Source: Hydrangea macrophylla (taxonomy: Eukaryota > Streptophyta > Magnoliopsida > Cornales > Hydrangeaceae). From it: 64,000 nucleotides of DNA. Made by a program: the position numbers and the translations under genes. The DNA lies in NCBI GenBank assembly GCA_033977485.1, contig CM066998.1, positions 55,394,274-55,458,273 on the forward strand, in the 5' to 3' direction. Position 1 is the stretch's first letter; every line of letters begins with the position of its first letter. This document shows positions 10,367-21,178 of the stretch, in pieces. A model generated the notes under the pieces. It was not told the DNA's origin. It saw nothing but the letters and a program-made list of their open reading frames with translations, and did not search any database.

Positions 10367-12554
10367 TGTCACACCCGTTCCAGAAATTTACGTTTTTGAG
10401 AATGTATCATTTGATATTTTGAAATATTAATGTTTATTAATATTGAGTTGAGGTTGACTGTGGGTCAACGGTGAAGTGTCAGTAAGGACACGAGGAAATT
10501 GGTAATTGAGATTTTCATTGGCACGAGTAAATGACATTTATATGATTTAAATGTTATTTGACTTATCTGGTATTCTATGAATAGTGAATTATACCTGTGT
10601 AGTATAATTTCTGATAGTTTCGATATTGTTATATCATTTTGAGAACTGTGGTGAGAACGTGAGTGATACGTTAATTAAAAAGGTAGGTTGTGTAGAGATT
10701 CCACAGAATATAGTTTTCGGACGTTATTTTCGGACCCAAACGAAACCTAGTCGAAAACTTTTGGAATTTATAATTTTCACTCGTAAAGGCATAAAATGGA
10801 CGTGTACGAAGTTTCATGGATTAATTAGTGGTTTGAGAAACTTGCGGGGAGGTAAACGTAATTCTCCGAAAGTTTGCCTATATATAGGTGAGGATGAGAT
10901 TTCATTCTCATCCAAACACTCACAAATATCTAGAAAGAGGAGAGAGAAAAAGAGATTAAGCCAACGGGCTTTGCGACGACATACGACGACCGTTCGTCCG
11001 TCAGATTTTCTCCAGATTTCAGATTTGAACTCATGGAGGTAAGATCTACGTTTTGATACCACTTAGGTCATGTTTGGCCAATTTTTGTAAAAATATTAAT
11101 TCTAGACTTTTGGGAAAAATCAGGTAAAACTTGTAAGAATCACGTATAAATTGAAATTCGACGATTATTTAGCCCCTTAGACGATCCTTCAAAGTTTGAA
11201 GAGATTCGCACGAGGTATGAATTCTAGATCTATGAAATATATGGATTTTCATGTTTTGGACATCACTTTTGATATTCTTGGATCCGGGCGAAATTCATGT
11301 ATTAATTAGGCCCGTTAATTATGCACGTGAAATTATGATAAAAGCACGTATAACTGTCTATGTGAGCATGTTATGTGTTTACTTGGGTCAAAGGGGAGTT
11401 TGGTGCAAATTCATCCGGAGTAAGCTCCTCGAACCTCGAGGATTGTGATCTTGTTGGAATTGGAAATTGTGATTGTGTCTGGATTGGAGGTGGGCCCAAC
11501 CAGTACACGGTACCTGGTATGGAGGAAGGCCCAACCAGTGTACGAGATGCGTGGGAGAGGTGGGCTTCCTACGGCATCGACCGAATGAATGCGTACCACT
11601 CACCCTAGAGACTATTTCTATGTGTTTTAGATGCTTAAACCATGAATTGTCATATAAACATACATTAAGAATTGTACGCTCAGCATATAGCTGAGCAGTG
11701 GAGATGTACTCCGTTGCAGGTAAGAAGAAAGACAAGAAGAAGCGCGATGAGTGAGGCCGATGAACGCCGGGGAAATCACACTTGTATATGTTTTTGTTTT
11801 AAGTCCTAAAACTTGTGTAACAATTGGGATTTGTAACATGAAGTAATATAAACATGGATTAGTTTCGCAGTATTGTAATCTTGTAATTGAACGTCTGTAA
11901 TTGTGTTTTAATATGTTGGAAATCAGTTATGGTTGTGATTGTTGTTGGTATTGAGAAGCATGAGTTGTTAGTTTTCAACACAGGGCTGCCAGTAGGGGAG
12001 CAGTCGACTGGACCCAGGGTCAGTCGACTGGATCTCGTGTGTTTGAGACACTGAAAGTGAATAGTAAGAGAAGCAGTCGACTGGACCCCTTTGTCAGTCG
12101 ACTGAACACTGTAGATTTTTGGCTACTGCTTCTATTAATGGAAAAGCAGTCGACTGAGTCCCTATATCAGTCGACTGGACCCCTTTTTAGTAAGTTGCAT
12201 TTTGGGTTCTGCTTAACCCAGTCGACTGAGCAGTCGACTGGACCTCTGTTGAGGGTTTAGGGTTTTAGTTTCTGCCAGGCACAGTCGACTGGACCCTAGT
12301 ACAGTCGACTGGGCAGTCAACTGAACCTCTGTATTTTGGAATGGACTCTTGTGAACACTTTTGATTGAACAAAACTTTTTGTAACTCTGATTTCAATGGA
12401 TTTTTACAACTCAGAGGGAAATGTTTCCTAAGTTTTAAAATACCCAGGGTTGTTTTAAAGTTCTTTCCGCTGCGTATAATTATATTGTTGTTGGTTGAGC
12501 CTTGGTGGCGTGCCACGTGTCCTAATTCCACGCGTAGTGGGATGGGTCGTGACA
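10367..12554 (+). repeat. 3' LTR of the Tekay-like element
   Basis: 2188 bp, TG...CA. It has TATA at 10879-10886 and the same eleven-word palindrome cluster at 12001-12323. Its word set differs from the 5' copy by CAGTCGACTG where the 5' LTR has TTGA, and by CAGTCAACTG at 12314 where the 5' LTR is intact. Confidence 0.95.
12001..12323 (+). repeat. cluster of eleven CAGTCGACTG palindromes (3' LTR)
   Basis: Same positions as in the 5' LTR with an offset of 6941. One word has decayed to CAGTCAACTG. Spacing is unchanged. Confidence 0.9.
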
Positions 12555-14344
12555 TATCTAGATGAACCCATATCCCATAAACATGTTCTTTACCATTTTT
12601 AGCATGCTATATCATGTCATGTATCATCTATCCTCTCATGTATCATACTCTCATAGATTCTTGAGTTTGGTTTCTAAATAAAACCATGTTTTGCAAATAC
12701 TTGGAAAGTTCTTGAAATGAGTTAGGAAGGGATATTCCAAGTGGTTAGAATATTCATCCAAGTTCTGGAAGTATACTTTCAAAACCCCCCATTTCAAAAC
12801 CCCCCTTTTAAACCCCTCATTTTGATTTCAAGAGATAAACTTGTGTTTCTCAAAACTCTCAAAACAGTGAGTCATTTAACTTCAAGGAATTATTTTGAGT
12901 TCATTACTCAATGTATGAATGCAAGACCACTTGGAAAGTCTTTCTAACTCATTATAGAACATCCATGATTTTTGGCTTGACTTGGAAGCACTTGAAAAGG
13001 GCCCATTCTTGCCCAAACATTCTCTCCAGATATTCTGTTTTTGCTGTCACAGCAGCTTGGTCTACTTTCAACTTGTTTTACAGAAAAATTTTCCCAAACG
13101 AGTGGTCCCAACTTATTTTTCCCTTGAACTTCAATGTCTTAGGGAACCTTCTGTATAATATGGGCCTCTAGATATTTTGTTTTCATTTTCTAAGAGTTTC
13201 TAACATTTCAGTCGACAGTACGGACTCTGTTTCTGAATAACCTCTATTGTTAATATGATTTCTCTCAATCTGTGACAGTTATTAAAGATTGGCTTTTTGG
13301 ATTGTGTTCTAGACACAATAAGGTAGATCTCCATAATAAATTATGTATTGAAAACATTCCTAACCCCTCTTTTCAATTTTCAAAAGATCATGTTGCTGTT
13401 CTGTCCAATATTCACAGCAAGCGCACTTTTACTTCCCCCTTTTGATTTGATGCTTACATGCACTCCAAATTAGCTCATGTCTTAGGAAGTAGTTCATACT
13501 ACATTTGTACATATCCCATGATGATTTCATTCATTCATTCATACACATTCTAGACTTCTAAGTCATTCTAGGAATTCATGAACACAAAGCACACTACAAC
13601 CTTGGCACATTCTGGATACATACATTGCATCCATGCAAGATTTGGGACTTTTGTGACTCCTAATCTAAGAAGATTATAAGGAATGATCATGATCACACGT
13701 TCATGCTTCCCCTCGATCTAATCATCCTTTTTCATCCGTCCCGGGGATTGAGAGATCTTCTATTCTCAAAGATTAACATGCATCATTCTAGCTTGCTAAG
13801 CATCCTTGTTTTCTTTGATTTATTTGTTTCAAGAACAATTCATGTCTCCTTTAGATTAGGGAAACTTAATTACTTGATACATGATTAGACGATTTTTCCT
13901 AAGTTTATTTGTGTGATTTTTCACTTTACATTGTATGATAATTGACTTAGATCTTATGAATGATATCTTGTCTTTTGATTTTCAATTTCAAGATTCTTAT
14001 GTGATGTAATATACTATCATAGTATTAATTGCCGAACCATACATAGTATAAGATGATTATTTGGATGCTAATTGAGGCCCATCGAAAGACGGGACGAGTT
14101 GAGGGTGTTTTAGTCGCGACAAAGGCTCCTTCCTCTCTCGTACCAAAACCCCGAGCCAAGTTCTTTGGTTATGAAGGGCCGGTGCCCTTTATCCATTTGG
14201 GTGAGTCAAAATTAGGCTTCTTTGTTCCTTAAAGACCAAGTGGCGACTCTGTATCTGTTTTCAACAGACCTTTTCTCTTCCTTTGATCCAAATCAATTTC
14301 AAACAAAAACAACAAAAGAGGTGGAACGCCGCGTGTCCACAATC

Positions 14345-14362
14345 TGGCGACTCTGCTGGGGA
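14345..14362 (+). other. primer-binding site of the Ogre-like element
   Basis: TGGCGACTCTGCTGGGGA starts 3 bp after the 5' LTR. It begins with TGG, as needed to pair with a tRNA CCA end, and resembles the tRNA-Arg-type site reported for Ogre elements. The exact tRNA is from memory and should be confirmed against plant tRNA 3' ends. Confidence 0.7.
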
Positions 14363-14956
14363 TATTTATTTTCAAAACAAAATAATACAGAGGTTTGACT
14401 CATAAGAATCATCCTTAAAATCATCTTTTTACTGTGTCTGGTTCACCACATTGCACTCTTGCATTTCCCCCCCTCCGACTGTGTCTGAAATGCGGCGCTG
14501 ACATTGTTCAGGTCTTGCTGTGCCAGGGCACAAGTCACCGTTGATACTGTACCTTCCAAGGTATATCAAAAAGAGTAAACACTTCCGTACTGTCTCTCTG
14601 ACGGTATATTGGAACTCTCGTCAACGGACCCTCTTTGACTAAACCCAGCCTTTGCATATAGATTCCTGTAGAACCTTTCATAGGACTGTTCATTTACCTT
14701 TTCAGATAGGACAATGTGATATAACTGCTGTATGCCCTAACGGGATTACCTGCGCGGTGTAGACGCTTATGTGGCATAGAACAGAACCTCTTTCTTATGA
14801 TTCCCAAGGCAATCACTCACATGTGATCACATTGAGTTGACTTGCCTAGGCACCATGATAAGGATGTGTGCTCCATGCTCACAAAGATATACACCACAAA
14901 CCTTGTTTGTCGGTCCTAAGACATAGGAGTATGAAAACCTGCTAGACAGTATGATC
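14363..14956 (+). other. untranslated leader of the Ogre-like element
   Basis: About 600 bp with no convincing open frame. CTGTGTCTGGTTCACC and CTGTGTCTGAAATG occur near 14432 and 14478. Nothing else was recognised. Confidence 0.4.
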
Positions 14957-15518
14957 ACTATCACCATATTAACCAGTTTCTTCCAGAAACTCTGTCCAGA
15001 TATCCCAGATATAACCATATTAACCAGTTTCTCCCAGAAACTCTGTCCAGATATCCCAGATATAACCATATTAACCAGTTTCTCCCAGAAACTCTATCCA
15101 GATATCCCAGATATAACCATATTAACCAATTTTTCCCAGAAACTCTGTCCAAATATCCCAAATATAACCATATTAACCAGTTTTTCCCAGAAACTCTGTC
15201 CAGATATCCCAGATATAATCATATTAACCAGTTTCTCCCAGAAACTCTGTCTAGATATCCCAGATATAACCATATTAACCAGTTTCTCCCAGAAACTCTG
15301 TCCAGATATCCCAGATATAACCATGTTAACCACTTTCTCCCAGAAACTCTGTCTAGATATCCCAGATATAACCATATTAACCAGTTTCTCCCAGAAACTC
15401 TGTCCAGATATCCCAGATATAACCATATTAACCAGTTTTTCCCAAAAACTTTGTCCAGATATCCCAGATATAACCATATTAACCAGTTTTTCCCAAAAAA
15501 TCTGTCTAAATCTTCCAG
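14957..15518 (+). repeat. minisatellite 1: 51-bp unit, 11 copies
   Basis: Each unit contains ATATTAACCAGTTTCTCCCA and AACTCTGTCCAGATATCCCA. Because 51 is divisible by three, the array is open on both strands. On the plus strand it would read as a 17-residue repeat (ITILTSFSQKLCPDIP and a linker Asp). Copies differ by point changes only. Degenerate relatives of the CCAGTTTCTCC core continue to about 15850. It lies between the primer site and gag. Confidence 0.9.
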
Positions 15519-15870
15519 ATTTCCCAGATATACCAGTTTCTCCCAGAAACTCTAGAAACTCTATCCAAATTTCCTATAAATACCCAAAGTACCTGTTTTC
15601 CCAGCATCTCCGCCCAAATCACCTAGAAATGCTCGAATATACATGTTTCTCCAAGAAACTCTATCCATTTTTCTCAAAAATACCCAAAATACCAGTTTCT
15701 CCTAGAAGCTTAGTCCAAATCAACCAGAAATCCCTATTTCTCCTAGAAACTCAAATGACTTCTAGAAATTTCTCTGAATCTTCCAAATCCCTGTTTCTCC
15801 AAGAAACTCTGTCCAAAATTCCCGAAGTATCCCGGAAATCCCTGTTATCCCTTGATGATCATACTAGAAA

Positions 15871-16233
15871 GTAAGGTTAGCACACTTTGTATGGCTAGGA
15901 CCTTATTTGTTTAACTGCTATCTGTTAGAAGTAGGGGCATCATATCGATTAGGGCTTGCATCCGCATGCTTGTCTCATATGCATACATGATTCATGTTAG
16001 TCTACATGCACGCACATCTTGTCAGTCTCACATATGTCAGTCTATACACATCAAGCGCGTACATGTCATCATCCTCACCCATCTCAATCATTGTATAGAA
16101 GTCGTATACATACCACAATCATCATCAATTCACATCGATAAATTCTTTGAGACTCTGATCAGCTCTCCCCACTAGGAGTCCATAAGAAGTATTTCGTGCC
16201 TCTGTTAATTTGGGCTTTTACTTCTATTTGCAG
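15871..16233 (+). other. possible intron in the leader of the Ogre-like element
   Basis: GTAAGG at 15871 follows the end of the degenerate repeat. A pyrimidine-rich stretch ending TTTGCAG at 16227-16233 lies 80 bp before the gag ATG. The pair would define a 363-bp intron. This is inference from consensus sites; the intron known in Ogre elements is placed elsewhere. Confidence 0.3.
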
Positions 16234-16313
16234 AAAACATAGCCCCGAGTAAGGACACCTCTATACCTTCCCAAATTCATTGTCTCAATCGTGGGCTAGC
16301 CCAAGCTATCATA

Positions 16314-16916
16314 ATGGCCTACCAAGCTCTGGAAGGGAAAGTGGACAAACTACAAACCACTGTTGAACAACTAAATTTAAGGATAAGCCGATTTGAGAAA
16401 ATGGTGCAGAGCATCAATAAAGGAAAGTATGGGTTGCCCGACGCCGTCTATCCAAGCCTATTTCCACATCCGAATCTCTACTTGTATCCAAGCCCACACC
16501 CTAGCCTTGGTAATCCTAGACCATATCCAAATCCAAGAGCCACTCCAAGGACCCACTTGAACCCGAAGTTTAACAAAGCTCGCAACCCAAGAATCTTTAC
16601 CAACCTGGGTATGTCATTGACCGTTATCCTTGATAACCTCATCAAAAAGTGGCACCTCCAACTCCTTCAACCTCGTGTCGATCTCCCACCACCTAACTCT
16701 AACTTGTCCAAATGTTGTGCCTACCACCAAGGCCCAGGCCATGACACCGACAGCTGCATGCGCCTTCGCCATGATATCCAAGACCTCCTCGATCAAAAAA
16801 TCATCGAGCCATCGCCCATCCAACCTTATGTCAACCAAAGTGTCAACTTCATCGAAACTAAAGCCCCTGGCTTACCTGTTCAAATGATCCCCTTTCCTGA
16901 GGCCAATGATTGTTGA
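16314..16916 (+). CDS. reduced gag of the Ogre/Tat-like element
   Basis: An uninterrupted 200-codon frame starting MAYQALEGKVDKLQ. The N-terminus is a heptad-like helix (VEQLNLRISRFEKM). A Pro/Tyr/Asn-rich linker follows, then the Tat-type Cys/His motif CCAYHQGPGHDTDSCMRLRH (about residues 132-151) with the trailing helix DIQDLLDQK and a PVQMIP tail. Autonomous Tat/Ogre Gag proteins are much longer, with a capsid body between coiled coil and knuckle; that body is missing here. The codons are intact despite the reduced content, so the protein may still be made, perhaps as an RNA-binding helper. No protease or pol follows. Confidence 0.7.
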   Translation: MAYQALEGKVDKLQTTVEQLNLRISRFEKMVQSINKGKYGLPDAVYPSLFPHPNLYLYPSPHPSLGNPRPYPNPRATPRTHLNPKFNKARNPRIFTNLGMSLTVILDNLIKKWHLQLLQPRVDLPPPNSNLSKCCAYHQGPGHDTDSCMRLRHDIQDLLDQKIIEPSPIQPYVNQSVNFIETKAPGLPVQMIPFPEANDC

Positions 16917-18048
16917 AGCTACACGGTGAACTGATAGTGTTTGGAACTTCTGCTAAAAAAAAAGTAAGAATAAATGGGTCACAAAGACACTCCATTTGAG
17001 ACCGGGTCGAGTCAAGTTGAGTCTGTTCTATGTTCCAAGTCCATTTCAAATCTAGTCTTGTGATCGAGTCTGTCTGTCATCGAGTTGTTAATAAGTCTAT
17101 GAACCTTCTCTATTGATGGAATGAAATCTCATTTTGCTTGATCTGATGTGCCTAGTCATAAATGCATGAATCACTAAACTGAAGTGTCACTTTTCAAATT
17201 ACCATGGATATTACTCTGCTAATAATATTTCTATAACAAAACAAAAAAGAATCCTGAAAGGTTAAAGTCGATTTTCACGCTGACACTGATGAAGAGCTGA
17301 GAATTGAATAGTCTTACTTTAAGAATTTAAAGATGCTCTTACCTCAATCTTGAAAAGACATACTTGAAACTGACTTGGGGCTTTCCCAACACCCTTTTTC
17401 CACCATTTCGAAGCCTTAAGTCCAATCCAATTGGGAGCCACGCAATTTGTCTGATTGAAAGCAATGCAAACTTAGCCCTTGATGGTAGCCAAACATTTCA
17501 GTGAGTTTCATCTCCACTTTCAAAAAAAAAAAAAACAAAAAAAAAATAAAAAAAAAAAGAAAAGAAAAGAAAAAGCTCGCTAGGTTGAAAACCCGAAAGG
17601 GCACCTAGGCAAAAGTTAGAGCTGAAAAAGGTATTGATTTCCAAAATCTGACCCTAGCCAGTGAAAATGTTGAAGAAAATTTTGATGAAACAAATGAGAG
17701 AATCATACGCTTCAAGATACATCTTAAGAACATGCCAAGATCACATTTCAAAAGGCACAGAATGATAACAAATAAATTCTGAGAGCTAACATGCACATTC
17801 TGGAATTCTGAGATTGCGATTGAAAGATCTCACAAGAATCGACTACATTAAAAAGCAAAATTGACTGGCTAGGCGAAAGTGAAAAGGATCAATCCTCAAA
17901 ACAAAACAAAAAGAAAAAGAAAAAGGAAAGAAAGGGAGATTGAAACTGAATCCTTTTATTCAAAGCTACCATAAGTGGCTCAAGTTTGAACTTCTTTGAC
18001 GATAGGTTTGAAAAACCCTCATACCTCAAACCCCTTATTTCAGACTTT
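16917..18048 (+). other. non-coding spacer after gag in the Ogre-like element
   Basis: No supported frame. An A-rich tract lies at 17521-17572. A 50-bp motif with CTAGGTTGAAAACCC and CACCTAGGCAAAAG starts at about 17576 and recurs, diverged, at about 18836 and 18920. GTCGAGTCAAGTTGAGTC-type text lies near 17007. Confidence 0.45.
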
Positions 18049-18800
18049 GCCTTGAACTACGCTCAACCTGATTCCCACTCGGGGATACGTAGGCAACCGC
18101 ATCGGTTCGGTCGACACCATCATAATCAAACCAATTTCCTTCAAGCCTCGCCTTGAACTACGCTCGACCTGATTCCCACTTGGGGATACGTAGGCAACTG
18201 CATCGGTTCGGTCGACACCATCATAATCAAACCGATTTCTTTCAAGACCTTGCCTTGAACTATGCTCGACCTGATTCCCACTCGGGGATACATAGGCAAC
18301 CGCATCGGTTCGATTGACACCATCATAATCAAACCAATTTCCTTCAAGCCTCGCCTTGAACTACGCTCGACCTGATTCCCACTCGGGGATACGTAGGCAA
18401 CTGCATCGGTTTGGTCGACACCATCATAATCAAACCGATTTCTTTCAAGACCTTGCCTTGAACTACGCTCGACCTAATTCCCACTCGGGGATACGTAGGC
18501 AATCGCATCGGTTCGATCGACACCATCATAATCAAACCAATTTCCTTCAAGCCTCGCCTTGAACTACGCTCGACCTGATTCCCACTCGGGGATACGTAGG
18601 TAACCGCATCGGTTCGGTCGACACTGTCATAATCAAACCGATTTCTTTCAAGACCTTGCCTTGAACTACGCTCGACCTGATTCCCGCTCGGGGATACGTA
18701 GGCAACCACAACGGTTCGGTCACCAACCTACCTAAAAATCAACCCGCTTCTTTCCAACCATGGCCCGAACTACGTTGGACCTGATCCCCGCTCGGGTGTA
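18049..18800 (+). repeat. minisatellite 2: 101-bp unit, about seven copies, dimeric order
   Basis: Units contain CCTTGAACTACGCTCGACCT and GGGGATACGTAGGCAACCG. Their ends alternate strictly: AATTTCCTTCAAGCCTCG, then GATTTCTTTCAAGACCTTG, three times over. The amplified block is therefore a dimer of about 202 bp. The last copies are diverged. A single diverged copy of the core (TGAACTAC ... GGGATACGTAGGCAG) lies near the 3' LTR at about 32079-32122. Confidence 0.88.
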
Positions 18801-19018
18801 CGTAGGCAGACTTTCAAAAAGAAAAGAATGATGGCTTGCTAGGTCGAAAATCCAAAAGTACGCCTAGGCAAAAATTAGAGCTAAATCCAAAGTGAGCAAT
18901 AATAAAAGAGAGAAAAGAGCTCGTTAGGTCAACTCATTGGTGCATAGGCAAAAGTTATGAGCATTTGAAAGATTAAAGTCACGGTCCTTGCCTCAAGCCA
19001 GAAATCACCTTCCACATT

Positions 19019-19220
19019 AGGGGCAAACTTTGGCTACTCGCCTCATTTACCTAAATTTTACTATCTACCCTTCATACAAGGGGCAAACTTCGGTCACCTA
19101 CCTCGTTTGCCCAAAACCTCCAATGAACCTTCCTCCAATCTAGGGGCAAACTTCGGTCATTTACCTCGTTTGCCTACCGATCCCACTTCATGCCCTTCAA
19201 ACTAGGGGCAAACTTCGTTT
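19019..19220 (+). repeat. minisatellite 3: 60-63 bp unit containing a PPT-like core, four copies
   Basis: AGGGGCAAACTT starts at 19019, 19079, 19142 and 19204. The same GGGGCAAACT string is the polypurine tract next to the 3' LTR at 32268-32281. The units also share CCTCGTTTGCC. Confidence 0.75.
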
Positions 19221-19764
19221 GCCACCCAATCCCTATACACCAACGGTAAGCCTTCAAGTCACAAACATTGTCTTGAACAGATGGAAATAGAGCATCTTAT
19301 ATTCCATAAGCTAAGGTAATAATTCAAAGCACATCTTGAGAGAAGCAAAGAAATTGATTAGATCAGTAGGGAGGAATTTTCAAAAATAAGATTCACCATC
19401 AAAGTGATGCCACGTTAAGGTGAGAAGTAAACACAAAAGAGAAATGGTACATCATTTATGACAAGAGCACATTAAGTTTTGGCAAGTCGAGCTTCTTTCA
19501 TTTCAGTGTCGAATGTGTCACCCTCGCGTATCGGTGTCTGTCAGTTTTGAGTCTGTCATAGTCTTTTTCAGGAAAAGAGTCGATCGTAGTCTCAAATGTG
19601 TAAGTCAACAGTGACGAATAATGAAGTTATAAAGAGCATTCTAATGACAATGCAAACAGGAGTACCAAACACTATTACTGCACCAGTCAAGGCGTCAGCA
19701 TGAGAAGCGTCCAAACTTGGGAAAAATTTCATCCCTTTCCAAACTGTCGAAAGTTAACCATCTT
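19221..19764 (+). other. spacer between minisatellites 3 and 4
   Basis: No convincing open frame or repeat seen. Confidence 0.4.
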
Positions 19765-20440
19765 CGTTCATGTAACATAAGTCCATGAGTGGCTGTTGAT
19801 GATCTTCCTTTCTCCTAGCAACATAAGTCCATAAGTGGCTGTTGCTCATCTTCGTTCATGCAACATAAGTCCATGTGTGGCTGTTGATGATCTTCTTTCA
19901 TCCTAGCAACATAAGTCCATGGGTGGCTGTTGACTGTCTTCCTTCGCTCATGCAACATAAGTCCATGAGTAGCTATTGATGATCTTCCTTCCTCCTAGCA
20001 ACATAAGTCCATGTGTGGCTGTTGATGATCTTCTTTCATCCTAGCAACATAAGTCCATGAGTGGCTGTTGGTCATCCTCCTTCATTCATGCAACAAAAGT
20101 CCACGAATGGCTGTTGATAATCTTCTTTTGTCCATGCAACATAAGTCCACGAATGGCTGTTGATGATCTTCTTTTATCCATGCAACATAAGTCCACGAAT
20201 GGCTGTTGACGATCTTCCTTCGTCCTAGAAACATAAGTCCATGAGTGGCTGTTGAACATCTTTCTTCGTTCATGCGACATAAGTCCATGAGTAGCTGTTG
20301 ATGATCTTCTTTCATCCTAGCAACATAAGTCCATGAGTGGCTGTTGACCATCTTTCTTCGTTCATGCAACATAAGTCTATGAGTGGCTGTTGATGATCTT
20401 CTTTCATCCTAGCAACATAAGTCCATAAGTTGCTATTGAT
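19765..20440 (+). repeat. minisatellite 4: about 45-bp unit, about 15 copies
   Basis: Each unit contains CAACATAAGTCCATGAGTGG and CTGTTGATGATCTTC. Two linker variants, CATCCTAG and GTTCATG, occur in irregular order. Open frames across it on the minus strand are products of the repeat. Confidence 0.85.
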
Positions 20441-20789
20441 TATCACCCTCGATCAGTGTCAACCCACAGCAAATCATCTCTGTCACAAATAGAATGATAC
20501 CTTTACTCCCATTTAATGGACGTATTTCCTTCTTCCTAGCAGAGTACATTATCCTTCAGCTCCCAAAGGCCTTAACCGGCTCTTTTGGATTGAACATTAC
20601 AAGATTTGATTAACCGCGAGAGATTCAAAGATGGATCCCGATTTTGGGCCAGCAAGATTTGATCAAATATGAGAGATTCAAATTTGAATCCTGGTCCCCG
20701 GTCAAGAAAAGTAGTCGCTTCATCCCCAGCAGATTCAGTTTAATCCCCAGCAGGCATATCGATTCATACATCGGCAGTTCAATCCTGAC
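20441..20789 (+). other. spacer between minisatellites 4 and 5
   Basis: Short direct repeats of AGATTTGATCAA/AGATTTGATTAA and TCCCCAGCAG; no gene seen. Confidence 0.35.
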
Positions 20790-21178
20790 AGTCACAGTAG
20801 TTCACTGTCGACTCGTCATCTTCATTAGTACATCATCAGTTCAATCCATGACAGTCACGGTAGTTCACTGTTGACTCGTCATCTCATTCGAACATCATCA
20901 GTTCAATCCATGACAGTCACAGTAGTTCACTGTCGACTCATCATCTCGATTCGTACATCATCAGTTCAATCCATGACAGTCACGGTAGTTCACTGTTGAC
21001 TCGTCATCTCATTAGTACATCGTCAGTTCAATCCATGACAGTCACAGTAGTTCACTGTCGACTCGTTATCTCGATTCGTACATCATCATTTCTTTTGATC
21101 ACAGTTAGTCTAACCATTGGTCCAATCCATGACAGTCATAGTAGTTCACTGTCGACTCATCATCTCGATTTGTTCATC
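20790..21178 (+). repeat. minisatellite 5: about 60-bp unit, six copies
   Basis: Units carry TCAATCCATGACAGTCACAG and TAGTTCACTGTCGACTC. One interruption at about 21085-21115 carries a different filler. Confidence 0.8.

Larger units (their letters stand above)
3426..12554 (+). mobile_element. Tekay/Del-like Ty3-gypsy LTR retrotransposon, full length but inactive
   Basis: The element begins TGTCACACCC, ends GGGTCGTGACA, and is flanked by TATCT on both sides (3421-3425 and 12555-12559). It lies in the 5' LTR of the Ogre-like element; the intact 3' Ogre LTR shows the empty site (TGTATCTAGATG). Both LTRs are 2188 bp and differ at about 45-50 positions by eye, roughly 2%, so the insertion is fairly recent. 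Domain order is gag, protease, reverse transcriptase, RNase H, integrase and a C-terminal domain, which is the gypsy order. Five nonsense codons and two frameshifts break the frame. Confidence 0.95.
1043..14341 (+). repeat. 5' LTR of the Ogre-like element, split by a nested gypsy element
   Basis: The LTR sequence is 1043-3425 plus 12560-14341, about 4165 bp once the 9129-bp insertion and its 5-bp duplication are removed. It aligns along its whole length with the 3' LTR (32282-36458) with few differences. Small open frames inside, for example 1040-1237 and 12911-13171, recur with changes in the 3' copy and are not genes. Confidence 0.92.

Noticed and set aside
14951..15874. 307-codon open frame on the plus strand and matching long minus-strand frames
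   Set aside because: The 51-bp repeat has a length divisible by three and no stops, so open frames on both strands are expected. No domain or conserved start.
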